From: Candidatus Poseidoniaceae archaeon
GTDB taxonomy: Archaea; Thermoplasmatota; Poseidoniia; Poseidoniales; Poseidoniaceae
DNA length: 17,053 nucleotides
Reading direction: 5' to 3'
NCBI GenBank assembly: GCA_013329355.1
Contig: DUKK01000017.1
Span: forward strand, 1-17,053
Every line of letters begins with the position of its first letter. The first letter of the stretch is position 1. A model generated the notes under the pieces. That model had not been told where the DNA came from, ran no database searches, and saw only the letters and a list, made by a program, of their open reading frames with translations. Shown piece by piece: positions 6,361 through 14,053 of this stretch. The position numbers and the translations under genes were made by a program.

Positions 6361-7026
6361 CTACAATTTCCAAGATTTTATGGGCCAATTATTTGTTTCA
6401 GCTAACTTCGCCATTTTTTTTCCGGGATTGATCGCAACTGGATTCCCGGTCACACTCATGAACCAGGTATCAGCCATTGTATTGCCATAACCATAGCATT
6501 GTGCCAAGTCATGATTATTTTTCTCAGCATCCTGTTCGACTACGGGGACCTTACCTTTACGCCTAGGTACACTCCAGCCAATTTCTGAGCCAGATAACAC
6601 TCCTCGTCGTATTTGTGGGCCGCAACCATACACATCATCCATTTGCAATATCTCTGCCATCGCTTCTGCCATAGGAGCTATCGTTGCAGTTACAAGAACA
6701 CACCGATGACCTTGACTGCGATGCCATGCTAAACATTCTTTAGCCTCTGCCGGAATCTTATCTTGTAGTTTATCTTTAGCAATCTTTGTCGAGTAGCTTT
6801 CCAACACCTGCCACGATGCAAAGGCAAAGTGTCCTCTGTTACGGGCAGCATCGTAGAATGATCGCCCCCGAAGAAGATTACCAATCAGTCCAGCAGTCCA
6901 CATTACTGTCCCAATAGGGATTCGCCAGGGGCGCCGTTTTGCCAAGCCTGCCGTGAGTGCTTTTTCACTGGATGAATCAAGGAGAGTGCCATCAAGGTCA
7001 AAATATGCCGCAATCTGGCCACTCAT
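6361..7026 (-). CDS. HAD-superfamily phosphatase (HAD-IB / SerB-like)
   Basis: A 221-aa HAD hydrolase. Motif I is FDLDGTLLD (9-17), with nucleophile Asp10 and acid/base Asp12. Motif II is LVTAT (111-115). The basic stretch RRKGK (155-159) supplies the motif III lysine. The motif IV region is YGYGNTMAD (178-186), with Asp186 conserved but Asn182 where most subfamily members have Asp (YGDSxxD). The helical cap lies between motifs I and II (about 20-85). The C-terminal NPVAINPGKKMAKLA and W-P-I-K-S-W ending match HAD-IB proteins. The substrate is probably a phosphomonoester such as phosphoserine or a related metabolite, unproven. The ATG at 7026 has GGAGG eight bases upstream (complement 7035-7039). 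Confidence 0.82.
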   Translation of the reverse strand: MSGQIAAYFDLDGTLLDSSSEKALTAGLAKRRPWRIPIGTVMWTAGLIGNLLRGRSFYDAARNRGHFAFASWQVLESYSTKIAKDKLQDKIPAEAKECLAWHRSQGHRCVLVTATIAPMAEAMAEILQMDDVYGCGPQIRRGVLSGSEIGWSVPRRKGKVPVVEQDAEKNNHDLAQCYGYGNTMADTWFMSVTGNPVAINPGKKMAKLAETNNWPIKSWKL

Positions 7027-7085
7027 TGATTATGCCTCCAATCAATCATACATGAGTGAAACGGCTTGTTCAAGCGGGTAAATGG

Positions 7086-7361
7086 CTATTTGTGGACCCT
7101 GGTCCTATCGCCATAGACCCTTCTCCCTGCCTTGTGATCTTGCCACCATGTCAACTTTTCAGCAAGGTTGCGCGATATAAAAAACCCCACTTTACGTGTT
7201 GTTAATCCGTGATTACGCATGGCTTTATCATGCGAAAGATTTGCCACTATTGATTGAGCTGAACAACCATGATTCGCCAACACAAAACTGGTAATTTCAG
7301 CTTTCAACCGTTCAAACCGTGCTCGTTTTTGTGAGCCCTGTCCCACTTGTTTCTGTTTCAT
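7086..7361 (-). CDS. Small basic winged-helix-like protein
   Basis: A 91-aa basic protein from the ATG at 7361 (MKQKQVGQGSQK); the frame could start 5 codons earlier at 7376. After a Lys/Arg-rich N-terminus the pattern is helix (RFERLKAEITSFVLANHG), short helix (SAQSIVANL), candidate recognition helix (TTRKVGFFISRNLAEKL), then a two-stranded hairpin with W-W-Q and a basic GRRVYGDRTR tip. This fits a winged-helix DNA-binding domain, but I cannot name a family. It lies 59 bp upstream of the HAD gene on the same strand and could be a local regulator. Confidence 0.6.
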   Translation of the reverse strand: MKQKQVGQGSQKRARFERLKAEITSFVLANHGCSAQSIVANLSHDKAMRNHGLTTRKVGFFISRNLAEKLTWWQDHKAGRRVYGDRTRVHK

Positions 7362-7423
7362 GAAACAAGAAATCAAAGTTAACCCATATGAAAGAAATGG
7401 TGGTTATCCCATGACCCAAGCGA

Positions 7424-7777
7424 TCATAAAAAATCTACTGATTGGGTGGTTTTCCAGTTGGCGGTTGCCAGTTTCTTTGCTTTACCATCAGCGATTATTG
7501 GATTTATTTTACCTAGACTACCGTGCATCCCGTGCACTTGGAACTTAACTCGCAGTTCTGCTACTCTATCCCTTTGTAATACCTCTAATTCTTCATCCGA
7601 AAGCTCAACAGAAGCCAGTTGATCACCGCTGATAATATCAGAGATCTGGAACACATTGCCGTTACAGGATAAGGATGGTCTGAAATCCCAATCATCGGGG
7701 TGATTCATCCAGACAGAAACATCTACCGATAAATTATCACGGATGTTAACTCTGCTAATCTCAACCGTGTCGACCAT
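7424..7777 (-). CDS. Small protein of unknown function
   Basis: A 117-aa soluble protein from the ATG at 7777 (MVDTVEISRV); a GTG at 7789 would add four residues. Predicted strands predominate in the first half (VDTVEISRVNI, LSVDVSVWM, FRPSLSCNGNVFQI). An acidic helix follows (LSDEELEVLQRDRVAELRVKF), then a Gly/His stretch (HGMHGSLGKI) and a basic segment. The repeated charged and polar pattern and the clean spacing between neighbours suggest a real gene. No family, membrane segment or catalytic motif is recognisable. Confidence 0.55.
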   Translation of the reverse strand: MVDTVEISRVNIRDNLSVDVSVWMNHPDDWDFRPSLSCNGNVFQISDIISGDQLASVELSDEELEVLQRDRVAELRVKFQVHGMHGSLGKINPIIADGKAKKLATANWKTTQSVDFL

Positions 7778-7833
7778 GCTATCAATCACCCCGATTCAAT
7801 AGATGTAGATTATAGTTTCATCTTACAGTTAAT

Positions 7834-9039
7834 CTAAACAGCGATCTCAGTTAGTATTGGAACTTGTATTTCTATCACTACCTCAAGAGTCCAATCGTTA
7901 CCAGGGTCAGGGTCAGGTAATCCTTCAAACAGTGGGTCGGGGTCTGCCTGCTGGGCAAAGATAGTCCAAGTCCAGTTGCCTTGTCCGTTGCGATATCCTG
8001 GTTTAGCCAATAATTGCTGGAGTACATCATCAGCAAAATCAGCGGTATATGTTCCATCTTCACCAACCGGATTGATACCAAAACGGTCTAACTCTGCTTT
8101 CGAGGTTTCATTGGCCGTGATGTTTCCACCCTCTGTCTTGGCAGACTTACGATATCCGTCATCAAATATTTCAAGCTGCAAAGTAAAATTATCCTGGGGG
8201 CCTAATTCTTGATCAAGCTCTAACACGGCTTGGAAGGAGATTATTCTTCCCTCTAAGCCTGGATTGATGGTTTCTTCCCAAGAGGCCCCCTGTTCCAGAT
8301 ACCCGTCCCAGCTAAGAGCGATTTGCTCAGTTCGCCACTCAACTTCAAAAGTTCTGGTCGAGATTTCAAGTTCAAATGAGGTATATTGAGACGCACCATC
8401 GCCGTCAGAGATTGTTAAGCTACCCCGTTTTGTTCCTGACTTGTTTGTTGGTAATAGAACGGTGGGTGTTATTGCATCTGCATCATTTCTGTTATCCCCA
8501 TCGTTATTGGTGTCTTCAGACCAATCTAAGTCCCATGAAAACATCAATTCCTTGCCCTCAGGGTCATAACTTTCCGAAGCATCGAGTAGAGCTGATTCGC
8601 CAGCCTTGACGCTTTCAGGAACAGTAAGATCGAGTATTGGAGCACCGTTAACAACTATGTTAACGCTAATCTGATCTTCACCACCACCACTGTTTTCAAC
8701 AGTTAACGTAACTGTGTAAACACCAAATCTATCATAAGTGTGGGAGGTAAAACCAATAACTGTTTCCGCAGTTTTACCGTCACCAAAGTTCCATTTGAAA
8801 TCGGTAACAACGCCTTCAACTGCTTCAGAATCCCTCGCATCGAGTGTTATTGTCTCGCCTTCTTGAATGAACAGTGGGTAGGCTTGAAGGACCGCTCGAG
8901 GATTAACTGTTGACTCAAATGCAACGCAACCAGCCAGCATGACTGATAAGACCATCAGCGAAGAAAGGAACAATGACTTTGCCTTGCATCTTGCCGTCAT
9001 ATCCGTGACTAAATTCTTCACACTTCTAATAGTATGCAT
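7834..9039 (-). CDS. PKD-domain surface lipoprotein
   Basis: A 401-aa exported protein. The signal peptide ends in a lipobox (VMLAGC, Cys38), so a lipid anchor on the outer face is expected. A start at 9000 (residue 14) would give a more typical n-region. PKD domain 1 spans about 48-130, with WNFGDG (83-88) and the SHTYDRFGVYTVTLTV block (99-114). PKD-like domain 2 spans about 134-226 and contains an Asp/Asn-rich loop (176-188) with the D-x-N-x-D-G-D pattern of a calcium-binding EF-hand-like loop. The remaining 175 residues are strand-rich with several N-x-S/T sequons and repeated D-P-D-P near the end. It is probably an adhesion or substrate-binding surface protein. The exact role is unknown. 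Confidence 0.78.
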   Translation of the reverse strand: MHTIRSVKNLVTDMTARCKAKSLFLSSLMVLSVMLAGCVAFESTVNPRAVLQAYPLFIQEGETITLDARDSEAVEGVVTDFKWNFGDGKTAETVIGFTSHTYDRFGVYTVTLTVENSGGGEDQISVNIVVNGAPILDLTVPESVKAGESALLDASESYDPEGKELMFSWDLDWSEDTNNDGDNRNDADAITPTVLLPTNKSGTKRGSLTISDGDGASQYTSFELEISTRTFEVEWRTEQIALSWDGYLEQGASWEETINPGLEGRIISFQAVLELDQELGPQDNFTLQLEIFDDGYRKSAKTEGGNITANETSKAELDRFGINPVGEDGTYTADFADDVLQQLLAKPGYRNGQGNWTWTIFAQQADPDPLFEGLPDPDPGNDWTLEVVIEIQVPILTEIAV

Positions 9040-9086
9040 TGTACCACTTCGATTTGTATCGAATCTCGGTGCTCGGGAAAAACCGA

Positions 9087-9458
9087 CTAGAAAGTTACTT
9101 CCTCAGGAATGTCACCAATTATCTCAGCATCTTCTAAATGTTCTGTGATATCATCCAGTGATTCGTGCTCAATAACATTTAGTTCGGTGTAATTCGACAT
9201 CTCGGCTTCATCAACGACCAGTTGCTCAATTTCAACGTCGCCTGCATCATACTCCGAGACTAACACGGGTTGAACCTCACCAACTGTATCGGTCTCTTCT
9301 GCTAGTAGTTCATCGAATACCTGACTGCTGATTTTGTCTGCGAGAGCCAAAAATTCCGCATTATCCGCTTCTTCAGCTGTGGTTTCTTTTTGGTCAGGCA
9401 CAGACTCACCTTTAGAAGAGTTCTCAAATAGCCCCTTGAATTTGTCTTTCAGCCCCAT
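9087..9458 (-). CDS. Acidic protein with amphipathic N-terminal helix, function unknown
   Basis: A 123-aa, strongly acidic protein from the ATG at 9458 (MGLKDKFKGLFE); a GTG at 9470 would add four residues. The first 12 residues form a basic amphipathic helix like the membrane-targeting N-termini of FtsY or MinD-associated proteins. The rest is Glu/Asp-rich, low in aromatics and probably partly disordered, with two hydrophobic-acidic blocks (FLALADKISSQVFDELLAEE and VEIEQLVVDEAEM). AAAATTAGAA about 30 bases upstream may be a TATA element. An SRP-receptor-like N-terminus without the GTPase domain is possible, but I do not recognise a family. Confidence 0.6.
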   Translation of the reverse strand: MGLKDKFKGLFENSSKGESVPDQKETTAEEADNAEFLALADKISSQVFDELLAEETDTVGEVQPVLVSEYDAGDVEIEQLVVDEAEMSNYTELNVIEHESLDDITEHLEDAEIIGDIPEEVTF

Positions 9459-9545
9459 AAAGTAAACCACATGTTGGAATCATTCTAATTTTGCCGCTAA
9501 TTGTTAATCGTGATATTCAATAGGTAGCAACGAGTGCTGGCATCC

Positions 9546-10361
9546 ATGGGTCACGAATTCCTTGCCGGTGAATCTGTATTGGCGTTCGACCTCGAAACTA
9601 CTGGAATCTCGACTAATACCGACAGAATCGTCCAGATTGCACTGGTTGGCTCGAATTCTGTCGGCGAAGCTGTCCACTATGAGACCCTCGTAAATCCTCG
9701 CAGACCAATTCCCGCGGGCGCTAGCGGCGTCCACGGAATTTTCGACAGCGATGTGAAAGGTCAACAGGACTTCCAGCATCATGCAGATCAGATACATGAA
9801 CTAATAGAAAATTCAGTGGTAGTTGGCCACAATATAAGAAAATTCGACATGCCCCTACTAGAGAATGAGTTTCGCAGGATAGGTCGGTTACCACCGAAAC
9901 CGAAAGCAATGATGGATACGCTTGAAATTGTCAGGCGGGTAAAACTTGGTAGGCCACATAATCTTGGCAGCCTTTGCCGTCGACATGGCATATCATTGGA
10001 TAACGCTCATACTGCAGCAGCGGACGCTGCAGCTTCTTTACTGCTGTTTTGGCGGTTAACAACCAATCACGCGTTGATGTTTCGCAACTCGCTAGAAGAA
10101 ATCGAACGCTGGCTGATTCATGGCAAATTAACGACCGATGATTCAAACCTCGGAAGGGGGTTGAACGATTTGGAAATGCTTGATTCTCTAGGCAAAATTA
10201 GAATTGATGATGGACACTATGTTGTTGCTTTCGGTCGCCATCGTGGGCGGCATTTGACTGAAGTTGCTCGACTTGACCCCTCATACATCAACTGGTTGTT
10301 ATCTCCCTCAGGGATCGAAGACGAAGCAGCTAGAGAAAAACTCAGAGAATTTCTGTCATAG
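9546..10361 (+). CDS. DEDDh 3'-5' exonuclease (DnaQ/ExoX-like) with C-terminal ExoX-type domain
   Basis: A 271-aa protein from the ATG at 9546; the in-frame GTG at 9534 is an alternative. Exo I is FDLETTG (14-20: Asp15, Glu17). Exo II is VGHNIRKFDMPLL (93-105, with Asp101). Exo III is HTAAADA (155-161: His155, Asp160). All four carboxylates and the His of the DEDDh class are present, so an active 3'-5' exonuclease is expected. From about residue 200 there is an extra module ending in VAFGRHRGRHLTEV and PSYINWLL (227-252). It resembles the C-terminal motif of ExoX-like proteins (FGKYKGK...YLNWL). The likely role is proofreading or DNA repair. It converges on the PD-(D/E)XK nuclease, with a 6-base overlap of their ends. 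Confidence 0.88.
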   Translation: MGHEFLAGESVLAFDLETTGISTNTDRIVQIALVGSNSVGEAVHYETLVNPRRPIPAGASGVHGIFDSDVKGQQDFQHHADQIHELIENSVVVGHNIRKFDMPLLENEFRRIGRLPPKPKAMMDTLEIVRRVKLGRPHNLGSLCRRHGISLDNAHTAAADAAASLLLFWRLTTNHALMFRNSLEEIERWLIHGKLTTDDSNLGRGLNDLEMLDSLGKIRIDDGHYVVAFGRHRGRHLTEVARLDPSYINWLLSPSGIEDEAAREKLREFLS

Positions 10362-11537
10362 GTCCTTCCTTGTATATTCCTCACCGTCTGGTATCGGTGA
10401 CCACGGTAACACGTCACACCAATGTCCAACGCGCCACGAGTTACGATTGGTCATTGCAGACCCGAGGTATATTGGGCCATGATGACCTCGTTCCAACAAC
10501 TCCTCTAAGGCCTCTTTACCACGATTGTCAAATTTTGCTCCGGTCCTAATGCCAGTCGGCATAACTCCGCCATCACTGTCTCTTGGCTCGCATAATTCAA
10601 TCACGGCTGAACCACTAGCCTGATCGTAGTTATGCAATAGTACAACAGCATCGGAGAAATCGCTTTTGTGTAGGGTATTGTTTTGGTGGCGCCATTGCCA
10701 CCAATGTGGGCACCACGCTTTCCAATCACAAAACCCACCACAACTACCCTCGCCAATGTTGGGCGTTAATGGTACTTTGCCTGGTTTAGTTGCCTGCCAC
10801 GCAGCATAAGCATCATCAAGGACATTTTCCCCCTCAGCCGTCCATTTAGTCGAGTCGCTGGTATACCACCCCTCAGTTCTTATCGGGGGGCCATTTGGAT
10901 TATTATCTCGTAAAATATCACGATAAAGTCTGAGTTGGCGGTTAACTTCAAGCTTCAGACTATCTTTTGGTGCACGACCGGTTTTGAGATCCGCTACCAG
11001 CCAGCCTAACATCTTGCCATTGGTGTCGACGTCTGCCATCAACAAGTCAAGCCGGCCCATCAATTTACCATCCTTGGTCTTCAGTTCGCCTTCGACTGCT
11101 ATGGTAAGGGATTGAATTTTACGCCAGAGTGCCCCTGTTATTTTGTCCTGTTCAAGGCCAACGATACCAATATGTTCGAGTAACATCCTTATTGCGCCTT
11201 TTTGGTGATTAATGGCCTCTTTCCATTTATCTTCTTTCCATTGTGGTCGACGTGGTGTGGCATGAAAAACGGCTTTTTCTTCTTCCCACCGTAACTTGAG
11301 TAACCGCTCTCCTTCTTTCGGTAACCAACCGTCTTGGCTATTACCGATGTGCGAGTAATCCTCCTGTAATAGATCCTCGACAGACGCGTGTACTGCTGTC
11401 CCCAAAGATGCTGCCATACCGGCTTTCCTTGGCAGCCTCTGCCGGCTCAACCAATACATTCGCGGGCAGGTCTCAAAGCGGTTCCAAGAAGACGGTGAAA
11501 TCATGTGGGAAACTTCTTCTCCGCCTGCTCCTGACAT
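10356..11537 (-). CDS. PD-(D/E)XK nuclease of RecB/Cas4-like type with predicted Fe-S cluster
   Basis: A 393-aa protein from the ATG at 11537; ATG at 11504 would give 382 aa. Residues 12-30 hold SPSSWNRFETCPRMYWL, the N-terminal signature of RecB/AddB/Cas4-like nucleases, with Cys24. GTAVH (46-50) supplies the conserved His. GRLDLL (161-166) gives the metal-binding Asp164. VADLKTGR (181-188) is the D-x-K core (Asp183, Lys185), and QLRLY (201-205) is the Q-xxx-Y motif. Cys266, Cys270 and Cys276 with Cys24 would make a four-cysteine Fe-S cluster, as in AddB, Cas4 and Dna2. A further approximately 110-residue domain follows, with an OB-fold-like strand pattern. No helicase partner or CRISPR array is visible. 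A DNA repair or end-processing role is likely. Confidence 0.85.
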   Translation of the reverse strand: MSGAGGEEVSHMISPSSWNRFETCPRMYWLSRQRLPRKAGMAASLGTAVHASVEDLLQEDYSHIGNSQDGWLPKEGERLLKLRWEEEKAVFHATPRRPQWKEDKWKEAINHQKGAIRMLLEHIGIVGLEQDKITGALWRKIQSLTIAVEGELKTKDGKLMGRLDLLMADVDTNGKMLGWLVADLKTGRAPKDSLKLEVNRQLRLYRDILRDNNPNGPPIRTEGWYTSDSTKWTAEGENVLDDAYAAWQATKPGKVPLTPNIGEGSCGGFCDWKAWCPHWWQWRHQNNTLHKSDFSDAVVLLHNYDQASGSAVIELCEPRDSDGGVMPTGIRTGAKFDNRGKEALEELLERGHHGPIYLGSAMTNRNSWRVGHWCDVLPWSPIPDGEEYTRKDL

Positions 11538-11624
11538 AAACCTCCCTAACCGGCAAACATCATCAAACCACCGACCCGTCAAACGATGCAAGCGTTCATA
11601 CATCGAACTGAGGTAGGGCTATCT

Positions 11625-12425
11625 ATGCAAGGACCTAGTGTGAGAATAAATGCAGAAGTATCGACTGAAAATGCGCTAGTTGTTGCCTGCTTCCCAAGTG
11701 TTGGTATGGTATCAAGCGTTGTTGCTCATTTTTTGATTGACCACCTCGAATTAGAATTCATTGGTGGAGTAATTGATCCAAGGTTGCCGGTGCTTACTTT
11801 GGTCGATAAAGGCGTTCCACTGCCCCCAATTAGAGCCTACGCAGGCAAACCTAAGTGCAACATTGAAGGCTGTGACCAAGTTATTCTGCTCATGAGCGAA
11901 TTGGTTGTCCCAGAAGCACTTGCTCACGATATTGTATGGGCAATGTTTGAATGGTCTAAAGAACAGAAAATTGTCGCTGGTGTAGTCATTGATGCCTTTG
12001 CCAAACACGGCATGAAAGGTAACCTAAACGGCAATGAACCGGTAGTCGACTATGAAGATACAGAGGGTATCGACGTGGTGGGTATTGGCGCTAACGAAAA
12101 AAGCCGTAAGCGACTTGAGGAAATGAATGTCCCGCTATTACAACAAGGCGTCATTAAGGGAATCAATGCATCGATTTTAGGCGAGGCACGTCGTCGTGGA
12201 CTCGATTTGATGTCAATAATGGTCGAAGCCGACCCGCGGTTCCCAGATGCTCGAGCCGCAGCAACTCTTATTGAAAATCTCAATAATTTACTGCCATCGA
12301 TTGACTTGCCACATCAACCACTCATCGAGGAGGCTGAATTCCTAGAGTCACAATTACAAGCCATGATGGATGGTGCGAACATCACTCAAGATGCGCAGCC
12401 GAGTAACTCAATGTTGTATGGCTGA
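11625..12425 (+). CDS. PAC2-family protein (proteasome assembly chaperone-like), copy 2
   Basis: A 266-aa cytosolic protein from the ATG at 11625; an in-frame ATG at 11586 would add 13 residues. Family marks are ALVVACFPSVGMVSSVVAHFLI near the N-terminus, the central AGVVIDAF, LQQGVIKGINASILGEARRRG, and the signature RFPDARAAATLIENLN. These blocks align with copy 1 at 3256-4014 (GIVAGITGFLLGEGDRLG and MYPDARAAALAIEAV). The paralogues share motifs but differ in the region between them. The C-terminal tail is helical and acidic. Archaeal PAC2 homologues act as proteasome-assembly factors; transfer of that role here is inference. It is divergent from the nuclease gene, and its end overlaps the downstream convergent gene by 18 bases. 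Confidence 0.84.
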   Translation: MQGPSVRINAEVSTENALVVACFPSVGMVSSVVAHFLIDHLELEFIGGVIDPRLPVLTLVDKGVPLPPIRAYAGKPKCNIEGCDQVILLMSELVVPEALAHDIVWAMFEWSKEQKIVAGVVIDAFAKHGMKGNLNGNEPVVDYEDTEGIDVVGIGANEKSRKRLEEMNVPLLQQGVIKGINASILGEARRRGLDLMSIMVEADPRFPDARAAATLIENLNNLLPSIDLPHQPLIEEAEFLESQLQAMMDGANITQDAQPSNSMLYG

Positions 12426-12986
12426 GCGATTTCTCAATCCCATAACTGCCAACATAGTTGCGGTCAAACCTGTGAACAGAACAATACCTGTTGCCCACAT
12501 CGGCATGAGTAAAATAGTATCAAAAGACAGATTGAATATATCGAATAATGACTCATTTCTGGAGAACTTACCGCCTAATGACGCAGTCAATAACATCATG
12601 CCGCTAGCACCCAGCCCTGCTGTAGCCTGAGTTAGTGACGATCGCTTGTTCGCCCAAACCTGTTGGCCAATTGTGTATCTAGCATAGAGAACCGATAACG
12701 CTAGGCCCGCTGCTGTCATTGAAAGAAACATCTTGTTGATTAGAAGTGGTGAGCTTACATCAGATCCGGGGGACGAGGCAATCCCCGTCATAATGGCAAA
12801 TGGTGTAGCAATCAATCCAAAGCCGAGCGCAAAATGTCCGGTGTTATCAGTGATTTGAGATATTTTTTCTGTGCTAAAGAAATTGAATGCTTGTAAGGCT
12901 TTAATCAAAAAACAAATCCCAGCCATTGCAAATGAACCAACGACTAATTCAGTCGTAATAACGTGAAATGTCGCGGATGAAATCAC
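12408..12986 (-). CDS. DUF2231-like polytopic membrane protein
   Basis: A 192-aa integral membrane protein with four or five predicted helices, near residues 9-32, 50-70, 80-104, 112-132 and 155-183. The pattern resembles DUF2231: a histidine entering helix 1 (His8) and one at the start of helix 2 (His51, TGHFALGFG), then the P-F-x-x-M-T-G-I motif (62-69). Those histidines could ligate a b-type haem. The GTG at 12986 is a well-supported start: GGAGG (complement 12994-12998) lies 7 bases upstream, and GTGA overlaps the TGA of the previous gene. It is the last gene of the CxCH/CxxxCH cluster and may be the membrane redox partner. The family call is tentative. Confidence 0.65.
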   Translation of the reverse strand: MISSATFHVITTELVVGSFAMAGICFLIKALQAFNFFSTEKISQITDNTGHFALGFGLIATPFAIMTGIASSPGSDVSSPLLINKMFLSMTAAGLALSVLYARYTIGQQVWANKRSSLTQATAGLGASGMMLLTASLGGKFSRNESLFDIFNLSFDTILLMPMWATGIVLFTGLTATMLAVMGLRNRSAIQH

Positions 12987-14053
12987 TTTGATTCCTCCAA
13001 ATATTCGTGGCCATACCACTTCCATTGTTCGAGAGTCCAACCTGGTGGTAGACCTCCTTCTGGGAGTGGTGCGATTTCGCCGTCTTCCAGTTCATTGAAA
13101 CTATCTGATTGGTCAGATACAACCAGTTGTTGAGATTGTTGTGCTGTGCTAAACCTATTGTGTAAAGTCAGCACTAAGCCGATAAAAAATAGACCTAAAG
13201 CCATGGATTGCAAGTAAACCTGCAATTGATCAACAATTAATGCAGGTTCCTGCGCGGCAATTCGAAACCAAGGTGTAGTTTGGGTGGGCCCATCGCCTTG
13301 CATTATCGCTCGCCATTCGATTATCGAGGGCTGCAGCGCAGCAGGGAGCTCAAAATACCATTGCTCTTCATCAACGCTCGTTGCATTGACGAAAATCGAT
13401 TCACCATCGACTAAACGCCATTGAATCGTCATTGCCTCTACATCTATCGTTTCTACAAGCATAGTAGTATTCTCACCGATGTCACGCGTTATTGCTGGTG
13501 AGTAATCGCTAGCTAACCGAGGCAGATTTTCTGGTACGTTTTCGGCACTAATTGTCAGGCCGTTACTGATGCCGAAATATGGTGTATTTTCGCTGCCATG
13601 ATGAATTGAAAGATAAAAATTGGTCGGTTGAAGGGTCTCTGGCTTGATTGTCCATGATACCACATACTCACTAGACAAGGATGAGCCACTCAGTTCGATG
13701 TAATTGTTAGCACCACCATTCTGGTCGGAAATTACTCTCCAGCCAGCGTCCTCAGGCAAATCGCTGTGACCGGTAGTATCGGTGATTAGGAACAATCCAA
13801 CCTTATCGGATGAAGAGAATTGCACGCCGCTGACTTTAGCAGTCACTGAGACTGGTAAATCAAGGTAAGCAGCACTGTCCAGAGTCAATTCTAACAGTGC
13901 CGGTGAGGTTTGGTTTTGTGAGGCATCACCGTGGCATGCACCCCCACATTGCATGTCAAAATTACCATCTCCAACCCCGCCGGGATTAGCCCCCCCTAGT
14001 GAGGTGAATCCTAGGAGAATTACTATGCTACACAGCACGGCAACTCTATTCAT
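12983..14053 (-). CDS. Membrane-anchored exported protein with CxxxCH motif
   Basis: A 356-aa protein. The signal peptide (1-22) is followed by a short Gly-rich stretch and CGGACHG (36-42): two cysteines and a histidine spaced C-xxx-C-H, a possible covalent-haem or metal site. The next 130 residues are strand-rich and Reeler/Ig-like, with VGLFLI, a Trp-containing VVSWTIKPETL, and a late FYLSIHHG (147-153). A second strand-rich domain spans about 195-268. One TM helix lies at 281-298 (MALGLFFIGLVLTL). The cytosolic tail ends in LPPGWTLEQWKWYGHEYLE (335-352). The ATG at 14053 has AGGAGGG six bases upstream. Its first 8 bases overlap the end of the 851-aa gene. Confidence 0.78.
   Translation of the reverse strand: MNRVAVLCSIVILLGFTSLGGANPGGVGDGNFDMQCGGACHGDASQNQTSPALLELTLDSAAYLDLPVSVTAKVSGVQFSSSDKVGLFLITDTTGHSDLPEDAGWRVISDQNGGANNYIELSGSSLSSEYVVSWTIKPETLQPTNFYLSIHHGSENTPYFGISNGLTISAENVPENLPRLASDYSPAITRDIGENTTMLVETIDVEAMTIQWRLVDGESIFVNATSVDEEQWYFELPAALQPSIIEWRAIMQGDGPTQTTPWFRIAAQEPALIVDQLQVYLQSMALGLFFIGLVLTLHNRFSTAQQSQQLVVSDQSDSFNELEDGEIAPLPEGGLPPGWTLEQWKWYGHEYLEESK
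12994..12998 (-). promoter_or_regulatory. Shine-Dalgarno site fixing a GTG start
   Basis: On the minus strand this reads GGAGG, 7 bases before the GTG at 12986, whose last two bases plus the next A form the stop codon of the preceding gene. It decides the start of the DUF2231-like gene inside a 4-base GTGA overlap. Confidence 0.65.

Noticed and set aside
7360..7548. Plus-strand open frame across the winged-helix/unknown-protein junction
   Set aside because: Mostly antisense to the 117-aa gene with no start signal or recognisable pattern.
7878..8081. Minus-strand frame within the PKD lipoprotein
   Set aside because: Alternative frame of a gene with clear signal peptide and PKD motifs.
9721..10146. 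Minus-strand frames opposite the DEDDh exonuclease
   Set aside because: Antisense to a gene with all catalytic motifs.
10356..11537. Cas4 of a CRISPR-Cas system
   Set aside because: The nuclease motifs and Fe-S cysteines are shared with AddB/RecB-type proteins, and there is no cas1, cas2 or repeat array in the window.
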